From Lachnospiraceae bacterium (lineage in GTDB: Bacteria > Bacillota > Clostridia > Lachnospirales > Lachnospiraceae): a DNA stretch of 64,000 nucleotides. Shown here one piece after another: positions 25,188 through 33,942 of the stretch (the stretch's first letter is position 1; each line of letters opens with the position of its first letter). The notes beneath the pieces are model-generated. The model made no database searches, was not told where the DNA came from, and saw only the letters and a program-made list of their open reading frames with translations. Location of the stretch: positions 62,001-126,000 of the forward strand of contig JAETRD010000003.1 in the NCBI GenBank assembly GCA_021770345.1. The letters are read 5' to 3'. The position numbers and the translations under genes are program-made.

Positions 25188-25217
25188 CACCTGAGGTATT
25201 AACCGTTATCACAAATA

Positions 25218-25258
25218 CAGGACGGGCAGAGCATCTTTTTTATGCTCTGCCCGTCCTG
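25218..25258 (-). terminator. Strong hairpin ending the GH3-permease operon
   Basis: A perfect 17-bp stem (25218-25234 with 25242-25258) encloses a 7-base loop about 46 bp past the permease stop. On the minus strand it is followed by TATTTGTG, a poor T-run, so the stem is stronger evidence than the tail. It could also limit read-through in the other direction. Confidence 0.6.
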
Positions 25259-25304
25259 CGGACTTCCGTTTATGTTCTCCTGGTACGGTCATCTCTTGTT
25301 CTGT

Positions 25305-27611
25305 TTACGGCATCTGCCCGCCCTGTGACTCTGCATATTTTTCTGTCTGCCCTTCGCTGCCTGTTCCCTCGGCAACAATCAGATCAATCCGCTCGCTCTC
25401 ATCGGAAGCTTCTGCCAGATTTCCGTCTCCTTTTGCAGTAAGGCTGATTTTATATGTTCCTGCCTCCACAGCAATCGTTTTTTCACAGCTATAACTCATC
25501 ATCGGCCCCATTGCCGTCCCAATCAGATCTGCCTCGGTAATCGTATCCGTCTGCACAACTTCTCCGTCTTCATTATAAATCTGGATTTCGATATCCGCAA
25601 ACAATTCTTTTTCATTGTATACCGTCAGGGAATCCGACCACAGCGTAACTGTCACAGATGTCCCGTCCTGCGTATACTTAAATTCCGGAGCAGTAAGCTT
25701 ACCTGATATTTCAAATGTCTGCACCACCGGGTCCTCATTCTTTCCGTCTGACTGAAAGATCAGCAGGTTTGCATGATACTTTCCAAACGGAAGTTCCGAA
25801 ATATCCACATTTCCGCTAATCTCACCTTCGCCGGTCAGACGCGAGGAAGCCGCCACATAATTGCTTCCCTCCTGTCCTTCTTCATCCAGCGCATATACCC
25901 ATACCGTATAATAGTCTACGTCTGCACTTCCGTCAAATGAGAAATCTCCAGTCGCACCGTCAAACGTATATCCGACAGTATTTTCAATTTCCGAATCCGT
26001 TTCTTCCAAAACAGTCGCATTTACGCCCAAAGTCGGCGCAGCCATAGAAATTCCCAGCAATATGACTGCCGGCGCCGCCATCGCATACTGAGAGACCGGG
26101 ACCAAACGAATTTCTTTTTTCTGCATTCCCGCCAGTACCATGAATACTGAGACAATGCATCCTGCCGCCACGCCGTATGCAATATTTTGCGTAAATGCCG
26201 TCATCACGACGGTGGCTGCAAACGGAATCGAATCTCCCGCTTCCATTTCTTTCAGATTCTTTAATCCTTTCAGCATTCCAAGCGCGAGTACCAGCATGAC
26301 CCCATCCGCAATCTGAAACGACGCATAAATTACGTTTGGAAATACAAATCCGGCATGACCATATTCCGGCACGCTCTTGGTATATGTAGCAAACAGAACA
26401 AACGGAAGCCATGTAAACATAGAAATCAGATAACCGATCGCACAGACTACGGAAGAAAGCCCTGTTTTTCCTCCGTCTGCAGACGCGGCGGAAGACTGCT
26501 TTGCAACCGATACCGGCGCCGCCCCAAAGACAGGCGCTATCACATTCGTCACTGCATTTACAAGTAATATTTTATACGCTTTTTCTTTATACGCTTCTTC
26601 GTTTTCAAAAATGCGTCCGTTCAAATCCGCACCCTGTGCCGACGCTTCCGATTCATACATTCCCATGAACACAAACATCAGAATTGCGCGCACAAAAAGA
26701 ATGATCACATTTCCTCCGGCTGCCGTAAAAGCCGAAAAATCAAATCCTTCTGCAAATACCGTTCCAATCTCCAGTTCCCTGATTCCAAGCCCGATTGTAT
26801 ACATTTCCCCAAGCGGATCCGGATTTATGCCAATCCAGATTCGGTTTTGCGTGTATACATAGGAGAATACAATTCCGCCAACCACAGAAGCAATCAGGAA
26901 GAAAATCAATGTCGCCGTAAGAAAACCTGAAAAGACCGGTGTTTCTGCCTTGCGTTTTATATAAAAGAGAACTATGACAAATCCGAGCGCTCCCGCCAAT
27001 ACGCAAAACCGCATATATGGCGCCAGCGCAGCCCCTCCGAGGGCGTCATCTGAAACATTTGCCAGAGACATCTCGCTAATGAGTCCCATATTTTGCAGCG
27101 CCGTATACGCAATATAAATTCCCATCGCTGCCGGAAGCGCGCGCCGCACGTTTTCCGGCAGCATCATCAGAACCCATTTTCGAAACAACGGTACCGCCAT
27201 GATTACCAGATACGCAACCGCCGCCGCAAAAGTCACCGCAAGCAGATTGGCATACGTCAATCCGGAATTAACGCCCAGCATGGAAATCATAACGGTACTG
27301 AGACTCAGCGACGCTGTCTGAACAAGCGGAAGATTACAGATGAGTCCCAGCAGCAGCGTCCCTGCAAATGCAGTAACCGTTGCCCCAAGGTAAAGCCCGC
27401 AATATGGAACGTCATCCGCAAACGCCTGAACTAATATCTGAATGTTCATAAACAGCGCGCATACTGAGAGGAAAAATACCGAAAGTCCGGCTTTTATTTC
27501 CCTTCCCATCGCGGATCCTCTCTCGGTAAAATGAAAATACCGATCTAAAATACCGCTGATACCCGTACTCTGGTTTATATAAATTACCTGTTCTTCTTTC
27601 TTTTCATTCAT
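25305..27611 (-). CDS. NCS2/AzgA-type permease with added beta-rich C-terminal domain
   Basis: This 768-residue membrane protein has an N-terminal part of about 530 residues following the AzgA (PbuG-like) branch of the NCS2 nucleobase-cation symporters. It shows REIKAGLSVFFLS in place of the family's EI.AGLTTF, PAAMGIYIAYTALQNMGLI, and ADGGKTGLSSVVCA like the family's AAGGRTGLTAVV. Motifs around the substrate site differ: APGMGLNAFF is QTASLSLSTVM, and the D-rich TM8 motif and GTSTTTTY..S are replaced by MGMYESEAS and GAAPVSVAKQSS. After the last helix comes a tail of about 230 residues with two beta-sandwich-like segments, absent from normal family members. The start at 27611 overlaps the GH3 gene by 8 bp. 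The substrate is unknown and may not be a nucleobase. Confidence 0.8.
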   Translation of the reverse strand: MNEKKEEQVIYINQSTGISGILDRYFHFTERGSAMGREIKAGLSVFFLSVCALFMNIQILVQAFADDVPYCGLYLGATVTAFAGTLLLGLICNLPLVQTASLSLSTVMISMLGVNSGLTYANLLAVTFAAAVAYLVIMAVPLFRKWVLMMLPENVRRALPAAMGIYIAYTALQNMGLISEMSLANVSDDALGGAALAPYMRFCVLAGALGFVIVLFYIKRKAETPVFSGFLTATLIFFLIASVVGGIVFSYVYTQNRIWIGINPDPLGEMYTIGLGIRELEIGTVFAEGFDFSAFTAAGGNVIILFVRAILMFVFMGMYESEASAQGADLNGRIFENEEAYKEKAYKILLVNAVTNVIAPVFGAAPVSVAKQSSAASADGGKTGLSSVVCAIGYLISMFTWLPFVLFATYTKSVPEYGHAGFVFPNVIYASFQIADGVMLVLALGMLKGLKNLKEMEAGDSIPFAATVVMTAFTQNIAYGVAAGCIVSVFMVLAGMQKKEIRLVPVSQYAMAAPAVILLGISMAAPTLGVNATVLEETDSEIENTVGYTFDGATGDFSFDGSADVDYYTVWVYALDEEGQEGSNYVAASSRLTGEGEISGNVDISELPFGKYHANLLIFQSDGKNEDPVVQTFEISGKLTAPEFKYTQDGTSVTVTLWSDSLTVYNEKELFADIEIQIYNEDGEVVQTDTITEADLIGTAMGPMMSYSCEKTIAVEAGTYKISLTAKGDGNLAEASDESERIDLIVAEGTGSEGQTEKYAESQGGQMP

Positions 27612-30600
27612 TTCCACCCACCTGCTCTTTCCTGTTTTTCTTTTCAAGCATCGGCTTTGTATACTGTTTATGTACGCCAAATACATATATAAGAATTATT
27701 CCGAGTATCAGAATCACATCAATGAGCGCCCATCCTATTTTCCATGTATGATTGTCTGAAGATACGGCATTTGCCGCGGCGCTTCCCGCACCCGTATCAT
27801 TTCCTGTCGCCACCATTTGGTAGAACAGACGGTGCATATTCTCTCTCAGCATATACTGTCCGTACAGCGTATCCACGGCTCCGGTTCCCTCAACAACCGT
27901 ATACGTTTCCTCATCTACCCGATCATCTCTTGTCAGCATAGCCACTTTGCTTGCCAGACACAATGACGGCGGGTTGTAAAGATCTGTAAATCCGGGGCCT
28001 ACGCCGTCTGTAATCAGATAACCGATAAATCCCCATTCGTCACGCAGAATATTGTTGAATAATCCATAATGTCCCCAGCTCATGCCAATCCGGTTCAGAC
28101 ACGCCATAATCCCCAGCGCGCCGCCTTCTTTTACAGAAATTTCATATGGCTTGCAGTAAATTTCACGAATCGCCTGTTCCGAAGCCCATGTAAGAACGCC
28201 GTTGCGGTTGGTATCTCCGTCATTGAGCACAAAATGTTTGATATAGACCATCACGCCGTCTGACTGCAGCCCTGCCACTACCTGACTTCCGATTGCGCCT
28301 GCGATAAATCCGTCCTCGGAATAATACTCAAAGTTGCGTCCGCCGAACGGAGAGCGATGCGTGTTCATAGCCGGCGCATAAGCCCCTACATATCCGCCCA
28401 GAATGGACTGATGACCATATGCCACGCCTTCTTCTCTCGCCAGATCCACATTCCATGTAGATGCGATTACAACCGCAGAAGGCCACCATGTACCGCCGGC
28501 AACATTTCCGTTTCCAGCTTCGCCCGGTCCGTCAACTACGCTGTCAGAAACCTTGCCTACAGATTCTGCTTCCGGCGTTCCCCATCCGGAATTTCCATGC
28601 ACATTGATGCATTCCTCCAGAGAGAGCTGATCCAGCAGCTGTTCCCATTTGGGATCGTCGTATGCAAGCGCTTTTCCATCTTCGTCCACCATATCTGCCA
28701 GCGTATAATCCGTCGCGTCCGAGTCAAATGTCACCCGATATGATTCGTCATTCAAGTCCAGTCCGTCCGGTGTCTCCTCCATATAAAATGACTGGGTTCC
28801 GGCATGCACATATAACGTTTTTGTTCCGGTAGTTTTCTCGCCGTTTTTGTAATATTCATATGTGTATTCCATGCTGCCCTCGTTCCGCAGCTCCACGGCC
28901 TGCTTCTGCTGCGCGCCCAGCTCTTCGCATGCCGCGCTGCCGTTCAGGTTGGACTCATGTTCTTTGATCGCATTCATACCCGCCGCAAAATCGCTTCTGG
29001 AAAGATACCCGTCTAGCATATTGCCATCTCCTGCGGAGACGTCATCTAACTGGTTGACTGCCGCCGTCAAATCAGAATCCCGTTTCCCGTCATGCGCGTC
29101 ATCATATACATAACTCTCGCTCAGGGAGGCGTTCACAGTCTCGATCACATCATGCGCATTTTCCGACACATGAAATTGATACTCCCCTTTTTCCAGCACA
29201 TAGCATCCATAACCGCAGTAATCATAACTTGCCAGATCATCTGTATCAAACGTAACGGTAACCGTTTCACTCTCTCCCGGTTCAATGATATCCGTTTTTA
29301 CAAATCCAATCAGGACTTTCGCCGACTTCTCCAGTCCTCTTCCTTTGATTCCGCAATTTTCGTCCGTCTTATAGGGAGCTTCCATATAAATCTCCACCGC
29401 CTGTTTTCCTGCATAGCTTCCTTCATTTTTCACGGTAACGTCTATGCGGTTAGTTCCGTGCAGCGCCAACGGAATATCGGATGTTTCAATTGTCTGTGTA
29501 AACGTTCCGTAGGACAATCCGTATCCAAAAGGATACTGTACTGTATTTTCATAACCGCCTTCCTCATCACGCGCGCCGCCCTCTGAAACGCCGCGGTCAT
29601 CATTCTTATATTCCGCTCCAATATAATCCTCTGAATCGAAATAACCTTCTTTATCCGCAGTTTCATAATAGCGGTATCCGACATATATGCCCTCTTCATA
29701 TTGATAATATCCATACATTTCCGTATCGTCCATATTCGTGTAACGGTTATTATCCGTATTGTAAAAAGAGGGTGCCGTACTCAGGTCATATGCGTAGGTA
29801 TCAACCAGCTTTCCCGAAGGATTTGCTTTTCCGGCAAGAATGTTTGCCACACCGTTTAGCCCGGCTTCTCCCGGATGGCCAATCCAGAGACAGGCATCCA
29901 CGCCATATTCTTCTGACTCCACAAAACCAAGTTCCATTGCCGCGGAAGAGTTGACAAGCACAATTGTATGCTCAAAATTTTCTTTGCAGAATGTAAGAAG
30001 ATCTCTTTCCGCATCGCTCAGTTCCAGATAGGACTGTCCGGTGAGCGTACTTCCGTCACCGTCATAATCCATAACCGGCGAAGCGCCTTCCGCACCGCTT
30101 CTCGCAAAGGTTACAACGGCGTAATCGCGATACTCGCCGATCAGACTCTTCGCATGGTCTTCGTAGGTGTCAATAGAAAATTCATTAATTTTCTGATATC
30201 CCGTCCAATCCGTGCCTGTAATTCCATCATATTTTGCATCCGCTCCCCGGGAGCCTCCGCATGCTTCCTCCAGCCAGTCCCACAACGCCTCGTTGACATC
30301 CAAACCGGAGCTTTCTAACGCATCATTCAGCATGACCGTATTGGAATCGTCCGCACCTCCTGCAGACCCGGTTCCGCCTTCCACATAATTGTAAGACATT
30401 GCGCCGAGTACAGACACTTTTGCCCCCTCTTCAAGAGGCAATACCCCGTCTGTATTCTGGAGAAGCACACTGCCCTCTTCCTGTATCCTCGTTGCGACAT
30501 CCGTGCCCTCCTCAAAGCAGGCGGCCGAACCAAATTCCAGCGTGGATTCATCGACCGTGTTTCCTCCCAGATACATGGAGATATCACTCTGCATACGCAT

Positions 30601-30690
30601 CAGCACATTGTTTACAATCACCAGTAAACAGACGAGCACCGCGATCAGAGATAATCTCGATTTGCCAGCTTTCATTTTTTCTTCTGACAT
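27604..30690 (-). CDS. Membrane-anchored GH3 glycosidase with permuted domain order
   Basis: This 1028-residue glycoside hydrolase family 3 protein has membrane helices at both ends (about residues 12-32 and 985-1005), so the long middle part should face outside. The domain order is reversed relative to most GH3 enzymes. The C-terminal GH3 sandwich domain comes first (RIQEEGSVLLQNTDGVLPL, GHPGEAGLNGVANILAGKA, PFGYGLSYGTFT), then an Fn3-like domain (about 400-510), then the catalytic TIM barrel (MNTHRSPFGGRNFEYYSED, KHFVLNDGDTNRNG, and the nucleophile motif GFIGYLITDGVG with Asp895). Such inverted GH3 enzymes are known from Ruminococcus albus and Butyrivibrio. Beta-glucosidase-like activity is the family expectation. 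It overlaps the permease gene and follows a two-component system. Confidence 0.85.
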   Translation of the reverse strand: MSEEKMKAGKSRLSLIAVLVCLLVIVNNVLMRMQSDISMYLGGNTVDESTLEFGSAACFEEGTDVATRIQEEGSVLLQNTDGVLPLEEGAKVSVLGAMSYNYVEGGTGSAGGADDSNTVMLNDALESSGLDVNEALWDWLEEACGGSRGADAKYDGITGTDWTGYQKINEFSIDTYEDHAKSLIGEYRDYAVVTFARSGAEGASPVMDYDGDGSTLTGQSYLELSDAERDLLTFCKENFEHTIVLVNSSAAMELGFVESEEYGVDACLWIGHPGEAGLNGVANILAGKANPSGKLVDTYAYDLSTAPSFYNTDNNRYTNMDDTEMYGYYQYEEGIYVGYRYYETADKEGYFDSEDYIGAEYKNDDRGVSEGGARDEEGGYENTVQYPFGYGLSYGTFTQTIETSDIPLALHGTNRIDVTVKNEGSYAGKQAVEIYMEAPYKTDENCGIKGRGLEKSAKVLIGFVKTDIIEPGESETVTVTFDTDDLASYDYCGYGCYVLEKGEYQFHVSENAHDVIETVNASLSESYVYDDAHDGKRDSDLTAAVNQLDDVSAGDGNMLDGYLSRSDFAAGMNAIKEHESNLNGSAACEELGAQQKQAVELRNEGSMEYTYEYYKNGEKTTGTKTLYVHAGTQSFYMEETPDGLDLNDESYRVTFDSDATDYTLADMVDEDGKALAYDDPKWEQLLDQLSLEECINVHGNSGWGTPEAESVGKVSDSVVDGPGEAGNGNVAGGTWWPSAVVIASTWNVDLAREEGVAYGHQSILGGYVGAYAPAMNTHRSPFGGRNFEYYSEDGFIAGAIGSQVVAGLQSDGVMVYIKHFVLNDGDTNRNGVLTWASEQAIREIYCKPYEISVKEGGALGIMACLNRIGMSWGHYGLFNNILRDEWGFIGYLITDGVGPGFTDLYNPPSLCLASKVAMLTRDDRVDEETYTVVEGTGAVDTLYGQYMLRENMHRLFYQMVATGNDTGAGSAAANAVSSDNHTWKIGWALIDVILILGIILIYVFGVHKQYTKPMLEKKNRKEQVGGNE

Positions 30691-30731
30691 GCTTTCATCC
30701 TCCCGTTCCTTTTATTTTTGAGTATGAAAGC

Positions 30732-30760
30732 AATATAGCATTTTTTATAAATTTTTTATA
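30732..30760 (-). promoter_or_regulatory. Candidate activator-dependent promoter of the GH3-permease operon
   Basis: The minus strand has an extended -10 element TGCTATATT (30740-30732), 42 bp before the GH3 start codon. Seventeen bases further upstream the -35 region is only an A/T run with no TTGACA-like hexamer. This fits a promoter that needs an activator bound just upstream, where the direct repeats lie. Confidence 0.45.
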
Positions 30761-30767
30761 AAATCTG

Positions 30768-30797
30768 GCACAATTGGATTTCAGGGAGCACAATTGG
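30768..30797 (-). promoter_or_regulatory. Two direct repeats CCAATTGTGC 20 bp apart: likely LytTR-regulator site
   Basis: Two identical 10-bp copies of CCAATTGTGC (30797-30788 and 30777-30768, minus strand) are separated by 10 bp, so they recur every two helix turns. LytTR-domain regulators such as AgrA bind paired direct repeats on one helix face with a period near 20-21 bp. The site stands upstream of the -35 region of the GH3 operon, and the adjacent operon encodes a LytTR regulator and its kinase. Confidence 0.6.
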
Positions 30798-30801
30798 AAA
30801 A

Positions 30802-30819
30802 GACTCACGTTCGTGAGCC
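30802..30819 (-). terminator. Hairpin after the sensor kinase gene
   Basis: Five bases past the kinase stop codon the minus strand forms GGCTCACG/CGTGAGTC (8 pairs including one G-T) around a two-base centre, followed by TTTTCC. This is a short, modest intrinsic terminator that would separate the regulatory genes from the GH3 operon. Confidence 0.45.
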
Positions 30820-30823
30820 TATT

Positions 30824-32152
30824 TTAACTGCATGCAGACAGCGGTATTAAAATCTGCAATACAAAAAAGTTCTGCGGATTCTGGCACACAATTCCCCCGC
30901 CGTATTTCTCCGCCGTATATCGGATGCTCTTCAGACCAAAGCCGTGGTATCCTCTGTTCTGTTTTGTACTGACAGGGATTCCATGATGAAACATGAGCGG
31001 TGCGTCGCAATAATTCCCTATATGTATCATCAAAAAATTTTGTTCCTGAAACACAGATACCTGTATAATCCGTTTCTCCACGTCCTTCTGTTTCATCACG
31101 CATTCAATCGCATTATCCAATGCATTTCCAAAAATTGTATATAAATCTACGTTTCCTATAAAGCTAAGCATCTCTCCGTCTGCCATACATGTCATTTGAA
31201 TCTGATTCGCCTCGCATACCAGACTTTTCTCCGTAAGCACCGTGTCCAGAACGGGATTTCCCGTCTTAAAGATAGAATCATAGATCATCACAGAACTCTC
31301 CAGTTCTTTTAACTGTTCATCAATTAAGCGCTCATCCTTCAGCTTCCTGAGCGCCTCCATCTGATATTTAAGATCATGACATTTCCGGTTAATCAAATCA
31401 ATCGTTTCCTGTGAAGTACGATATTGCTCCTGCTGCCGATATAAAAGCTGCTGAATCATATGCAATTCCTGCTCTGTCCTCTGCATATTCTCGATATTAT
31501 TCTGCATATATAAAAATAACATACACGCAATCCCAACCACTAACCTGAAAATTGTAATCATGTAGGAACCGCTCTCCGGTTCATTTCCAAGAAGCCAGAA
31601 AATAAACTGATAATTACAAAGCATCAAATATCCGCCCCATATCACAAGACAATAAAGCATTTTCTGACGTCCCGCATGATAATGATCGTCATTCCGCAGC
31701 TTTTTTACCAACACCTTCTTTACCGGACAGCTCGTCAACGCGATTGCCAGACAATAGAAAAACGCCTTTTCAAATATAAAAAATCTTTCGGGCAGCAACT
31801 GTAACGTATCCGTAAGCGGCATAACAATCTGAGATGTCACCTCCGCAACAAAATAGGACCAGACCGTGCAATAAAACGCATCTCTTTTACGGATTTTTAA
31901 AATTACAACTGCAAAGAAAAATGCGGCGCCAAAACAAAAAATCGGTTCCAGCGCTGTTGAAGCCGTATTGAAATCTACAAAATAATAATCCAGTAATTCT
32001 ACAAGAACTATCAAAGCGGCCGCAGCTCCAAGCTTCAGCTGCCAATTTTCCCTCTGATTTTTCTCATAAACCGATGAAAAAATACAAACCATAGTCAGTT
32101 CGCATAAAATCAGGAAAAGAACCGGTCCATCAAATAAACGCTCGCAGAACAT
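30824..32152 (-). CDS. GHKL-type (AgrC/BlpH-like) sensor histidine kinase
   Basis: This 442-residue membrane kinase has six to seven N-terminal helices (about residues 8-215) with no large extracellular domain, then a coiled-coil segment. The phospho-acceptor motif CHDLKYQ carries the His near residue 259, and the GHKL ATPase has NALDNAIE and HGFGLKSI. This architecture is that of peptide- or autoinducer-sensing kinases paired with LytTR regulators. It lies 53 bp after the regulator gene, so the two are cotranscribed. The signal is unknown; by context it may be a peptide, or a sugar conjugate that the GH3/permease pair handles. No propeptide gene (AgrD-like) was seen next to it. Confidence 0.88.
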   Translation of the reverse strand: MFCERLFDGPVLFLILCELTMVCIFSSVYEKNQRENWQLKLGAAAALIVLVELLDYYFVDFNTASTALEPIFCFGAAFFFAVVILKIRKRDAFYCTVWSYFVAEVTSQIVMPLTDTLQLLPERFFIFEKAFFYCLAIALTSCPVKKVLVKKLRNDDHYHAGRQKMLYCLVIWGGYLMLCNYQFIFWLLGNEPESGSYMITIFRLVVGIACMLFLYMQNNIENMQRTEQELHMIQQLLYRQQEQYRTSQETIDLINRKCHDLKYQMEALRKLKDERLIDEQLKELESSVMIYDSIFKTGNPVLDTVLTEKSLVCEANQIQMTCMADGEMLSFIGNVDLYTIFGNALDNAIECVMKQKDVEKRIIQVSVFQEQNFLMIHIGNYCDAPLMFHHGIPVSTKQNRGYHGFGLKSIRYTAEKYGGGIVCQNPQNFFVLQILIPLSACS

Positions 32153-32205
32153 CCGTTATCCCTCCAACATTTCCGCCTGAATCCTGCATTTGGCAAAATC
32201 TTTTA

Positions 32206-32919
32206 TTACTTTCCTATCGTTCCGCCGATATATCTCGTCAGCGAATCAATAAAAGGTTTTCTTTTCTGTCTGCTGATTGGAAGCAATTCTCCGCCTACCA
32301 CCGCCATATCGCCTGTGATTGACGACACATAAGCCAGATTTACCAGATAACTTACGTTACATCTTTCAAAATAAAACTTTGACAATTTCCGTTCCATATT
32401 CTTCATCGTTTCACGGATATCAATTACCTGCGCCCTCGTATGGATCAGCATATGGTGACGTTGGCTTTCCACATATAAAATCTCTCCGACCGCTATCTTA
32501 AACAACCCGTCTTCCCCCTGCAGAAGAAGAAAATCGTTTACTTTTTTCGAAACAGACGCAAGCGCCTCATGTAATTCCAGAGAAAAGCTATAATAATTTA
32601 CAGGTTTCAAAATATAGGAATGCGCGCGGACTTTATATCCCTGTATGGCGTACTGTGCGATATTGGTAATAAAAATGATGATTACGTCTTTATCCATTTT
32701 TCGAATCTTCTCTGCCGCTGTCATGCCATCCATCCCCGGCATCTCAATATCCATCAGGATGATATCATATACCGGCTGATAATCAAACACAATCTTATTC
32801 CCGTCCCGGAAAACCTTAACATCAATGGAAGTCCCATTCTCCCTCATATAAACATTGATATATTCTTTGAGGGATTCAATATACTTCCTGTCATCCTCCA
32901 CGATTGCAAGCCTTACCAT
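32206..32919 (-). CDS. LytTR-family response regulator
   Basis: This 237-residue response regulator has an N-terminal receiver domain with the acidic pair Glu8-Asp9-Asp10, the phospho-acceptor Asp57 in IILMDIEMPGMDG, the switch Thr in FITN, and Lys in YILKPV. The C-terminal LytTR DNA-binding domain (about residues 135-230) contains ILYVESQRHHMLIHT and the NVSYLVNLAYV segment. LytTR domains contact paired direct repeats, and such repeats are present upstream of the GH3 gene. It lies 20 bp downstream of the lipoprotein gene and is followed by its kinase, so the three probably share a message. Confidence 0.92.
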   Translation of the reverse strand: MVRLAIVEDDRKYIESLKEYINVYMRENGTSIDVKVFRDGNKIVFDYQPVYDIILMDIEMPGMDGMTAAEKIRKMDKDVIIIFITNIAQYAIQGYKVRAHSYILKPVNYYSFSLELHEALASVSKKVNDFLLLQGEDGLFKIAVGEILYVESQRHHMLIHTRAQVIDIRETMKNMERKLSKFYFERCNVSYLVNLAYVSSITGDMAVVGGELLPISRQKRKPFIDSLTRYIGGTIGK

Positions 32920-32939
32920 CGTTTTTCATTTCCCCCGTT

Positions 32940-33893
32940 TCATTTCCCCTGCGGTTCCTGATAGATACTGTAATCCGTCGTCAGACCGCCGTTATAAAGG
33001 GTCCGCCAGCGGTCTCCCGCTATATTCCATTCACTGTTCTCATTGTACAAGAAATCATCGATTTCCTCGTCGGAAAGCTCATCGCTCCGACCGATTTCCT
33101 CGCCGTTTACGGTCCAGACCCAGATATCCTCCTCCGAATCCCAGACCGGTTCCTCACGCAATTCCCGGTATAAAGCATAGGTGTTATCCACGCACTTATA
33201 TTCCGCCCAGCTGTGAGAAGCAGCAGAATTGCGCCACTGGCTGAGTATGAGCTGCCGGTCTGCATCAACCGCGGGATTTGGAATCTGCGTAAAGGTCGGC
33301 GCTTCCGCAAAACCATCCTCCGTCTGCAAAAAGCAATAATAGGTCAACAATCCCTGATTGCCATGATGCCCGGTACAGATCAACAGATCCGGGCGATTGT
33401 CAAAATTCACATCCGCATATTCGAATTTATCTTCTGCGGAAACCCATACCGCACCTCCGCCTTCCGCTTCCGCATGGATGATCTGCACATCTTCCAGATT
33501 CCCTTCGCGCGATACCACCAGCACTCCGTCCTCCGAAAACCAGTTGTCGTCGTCATAGTAATCAGAAACCAGCCATTCAAAAATCCAGCCGTCCACCTCA
33601 AATCGATTATAAAGAATCGGACTGCCTGTCAAGAAGTCCTGCGGGGAAACCTGAGCCGTCATGGTATCCTCCGTAACGGATATTGCATCGCCGCCGGCGT
33701 AGAGTTCCGCAATCGTATTGTCGGCATAAAATTCCATAACCGCATTGTCGGCATGGAGTTCCTTGCTTCCGGATTCCGTCTCCTGTATTTCCGCCGGCGT
33801 CCGGTTTTCATCCCGCTGCCCGCCGCATCCGCTCAACACCAACAGGCATCCTAAAACAATTGCCGCCTTCTGCATATCATAGTTTGCAGCCAT
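32940..33893 (-). CDS. Putative lipoprotein with a VCBS/FG-GAP-like acidic segment
   Basis: This 317-residue secreted lipoprotein of unknown function has a type II signal peptide with lipobox VLSGC (Cys at about residue 24), followed by a low-complexity acidic stretch with short repeated phrases (ADNAVMEFYADNTIAELYA). Downstream, YADVNFDNRPDLLICTGHHG resembles the calcium-binding loop of VCBS/FG-GAP repeats. Hydrophobic and acidic residues alternate to the end. The ATG at 33893 has AAAGGAG 10 nt upstream; a GTG at 33902 is too close to that site. Being first in the message with the two-component genes, it could be a surface binding partner of the sensor, which is inference only. Confidence 0.75.
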   Translation of the reverse strand: MAANYDMQKAAIVLGCLLVLSGCGGQRDENRTPAEIQETESGSKELHADNAVMEFYADNTIAELYAGGDAISVTEDTMTAQVSPQDFLTGSPILYNRFEVDGWIFEWLVSDYYDDDNWFSEDGVLVVSREGNLEDVQIIHAEAEGGGAVWVSAEDKFEYADVNFDNRPDLLICTGHHGNQGLLTYYCFLQTEDGFAEAPTFTQIPNPAVDADRQLILSQWRNSAASHSWAEYKCVDNTYALYRELREEPVWDSEEDIWVWTVNGEEIGRSDELSDEEIDDFLYNENSEWNIAGDRWRTLYNGGLTTDYSIYQEPQGK

Positions 33894-33942
33894 ATCAAAC
33901 ACACACTCCTTTTCGCCTCCCCGAAAACAGGCATACAGATAA

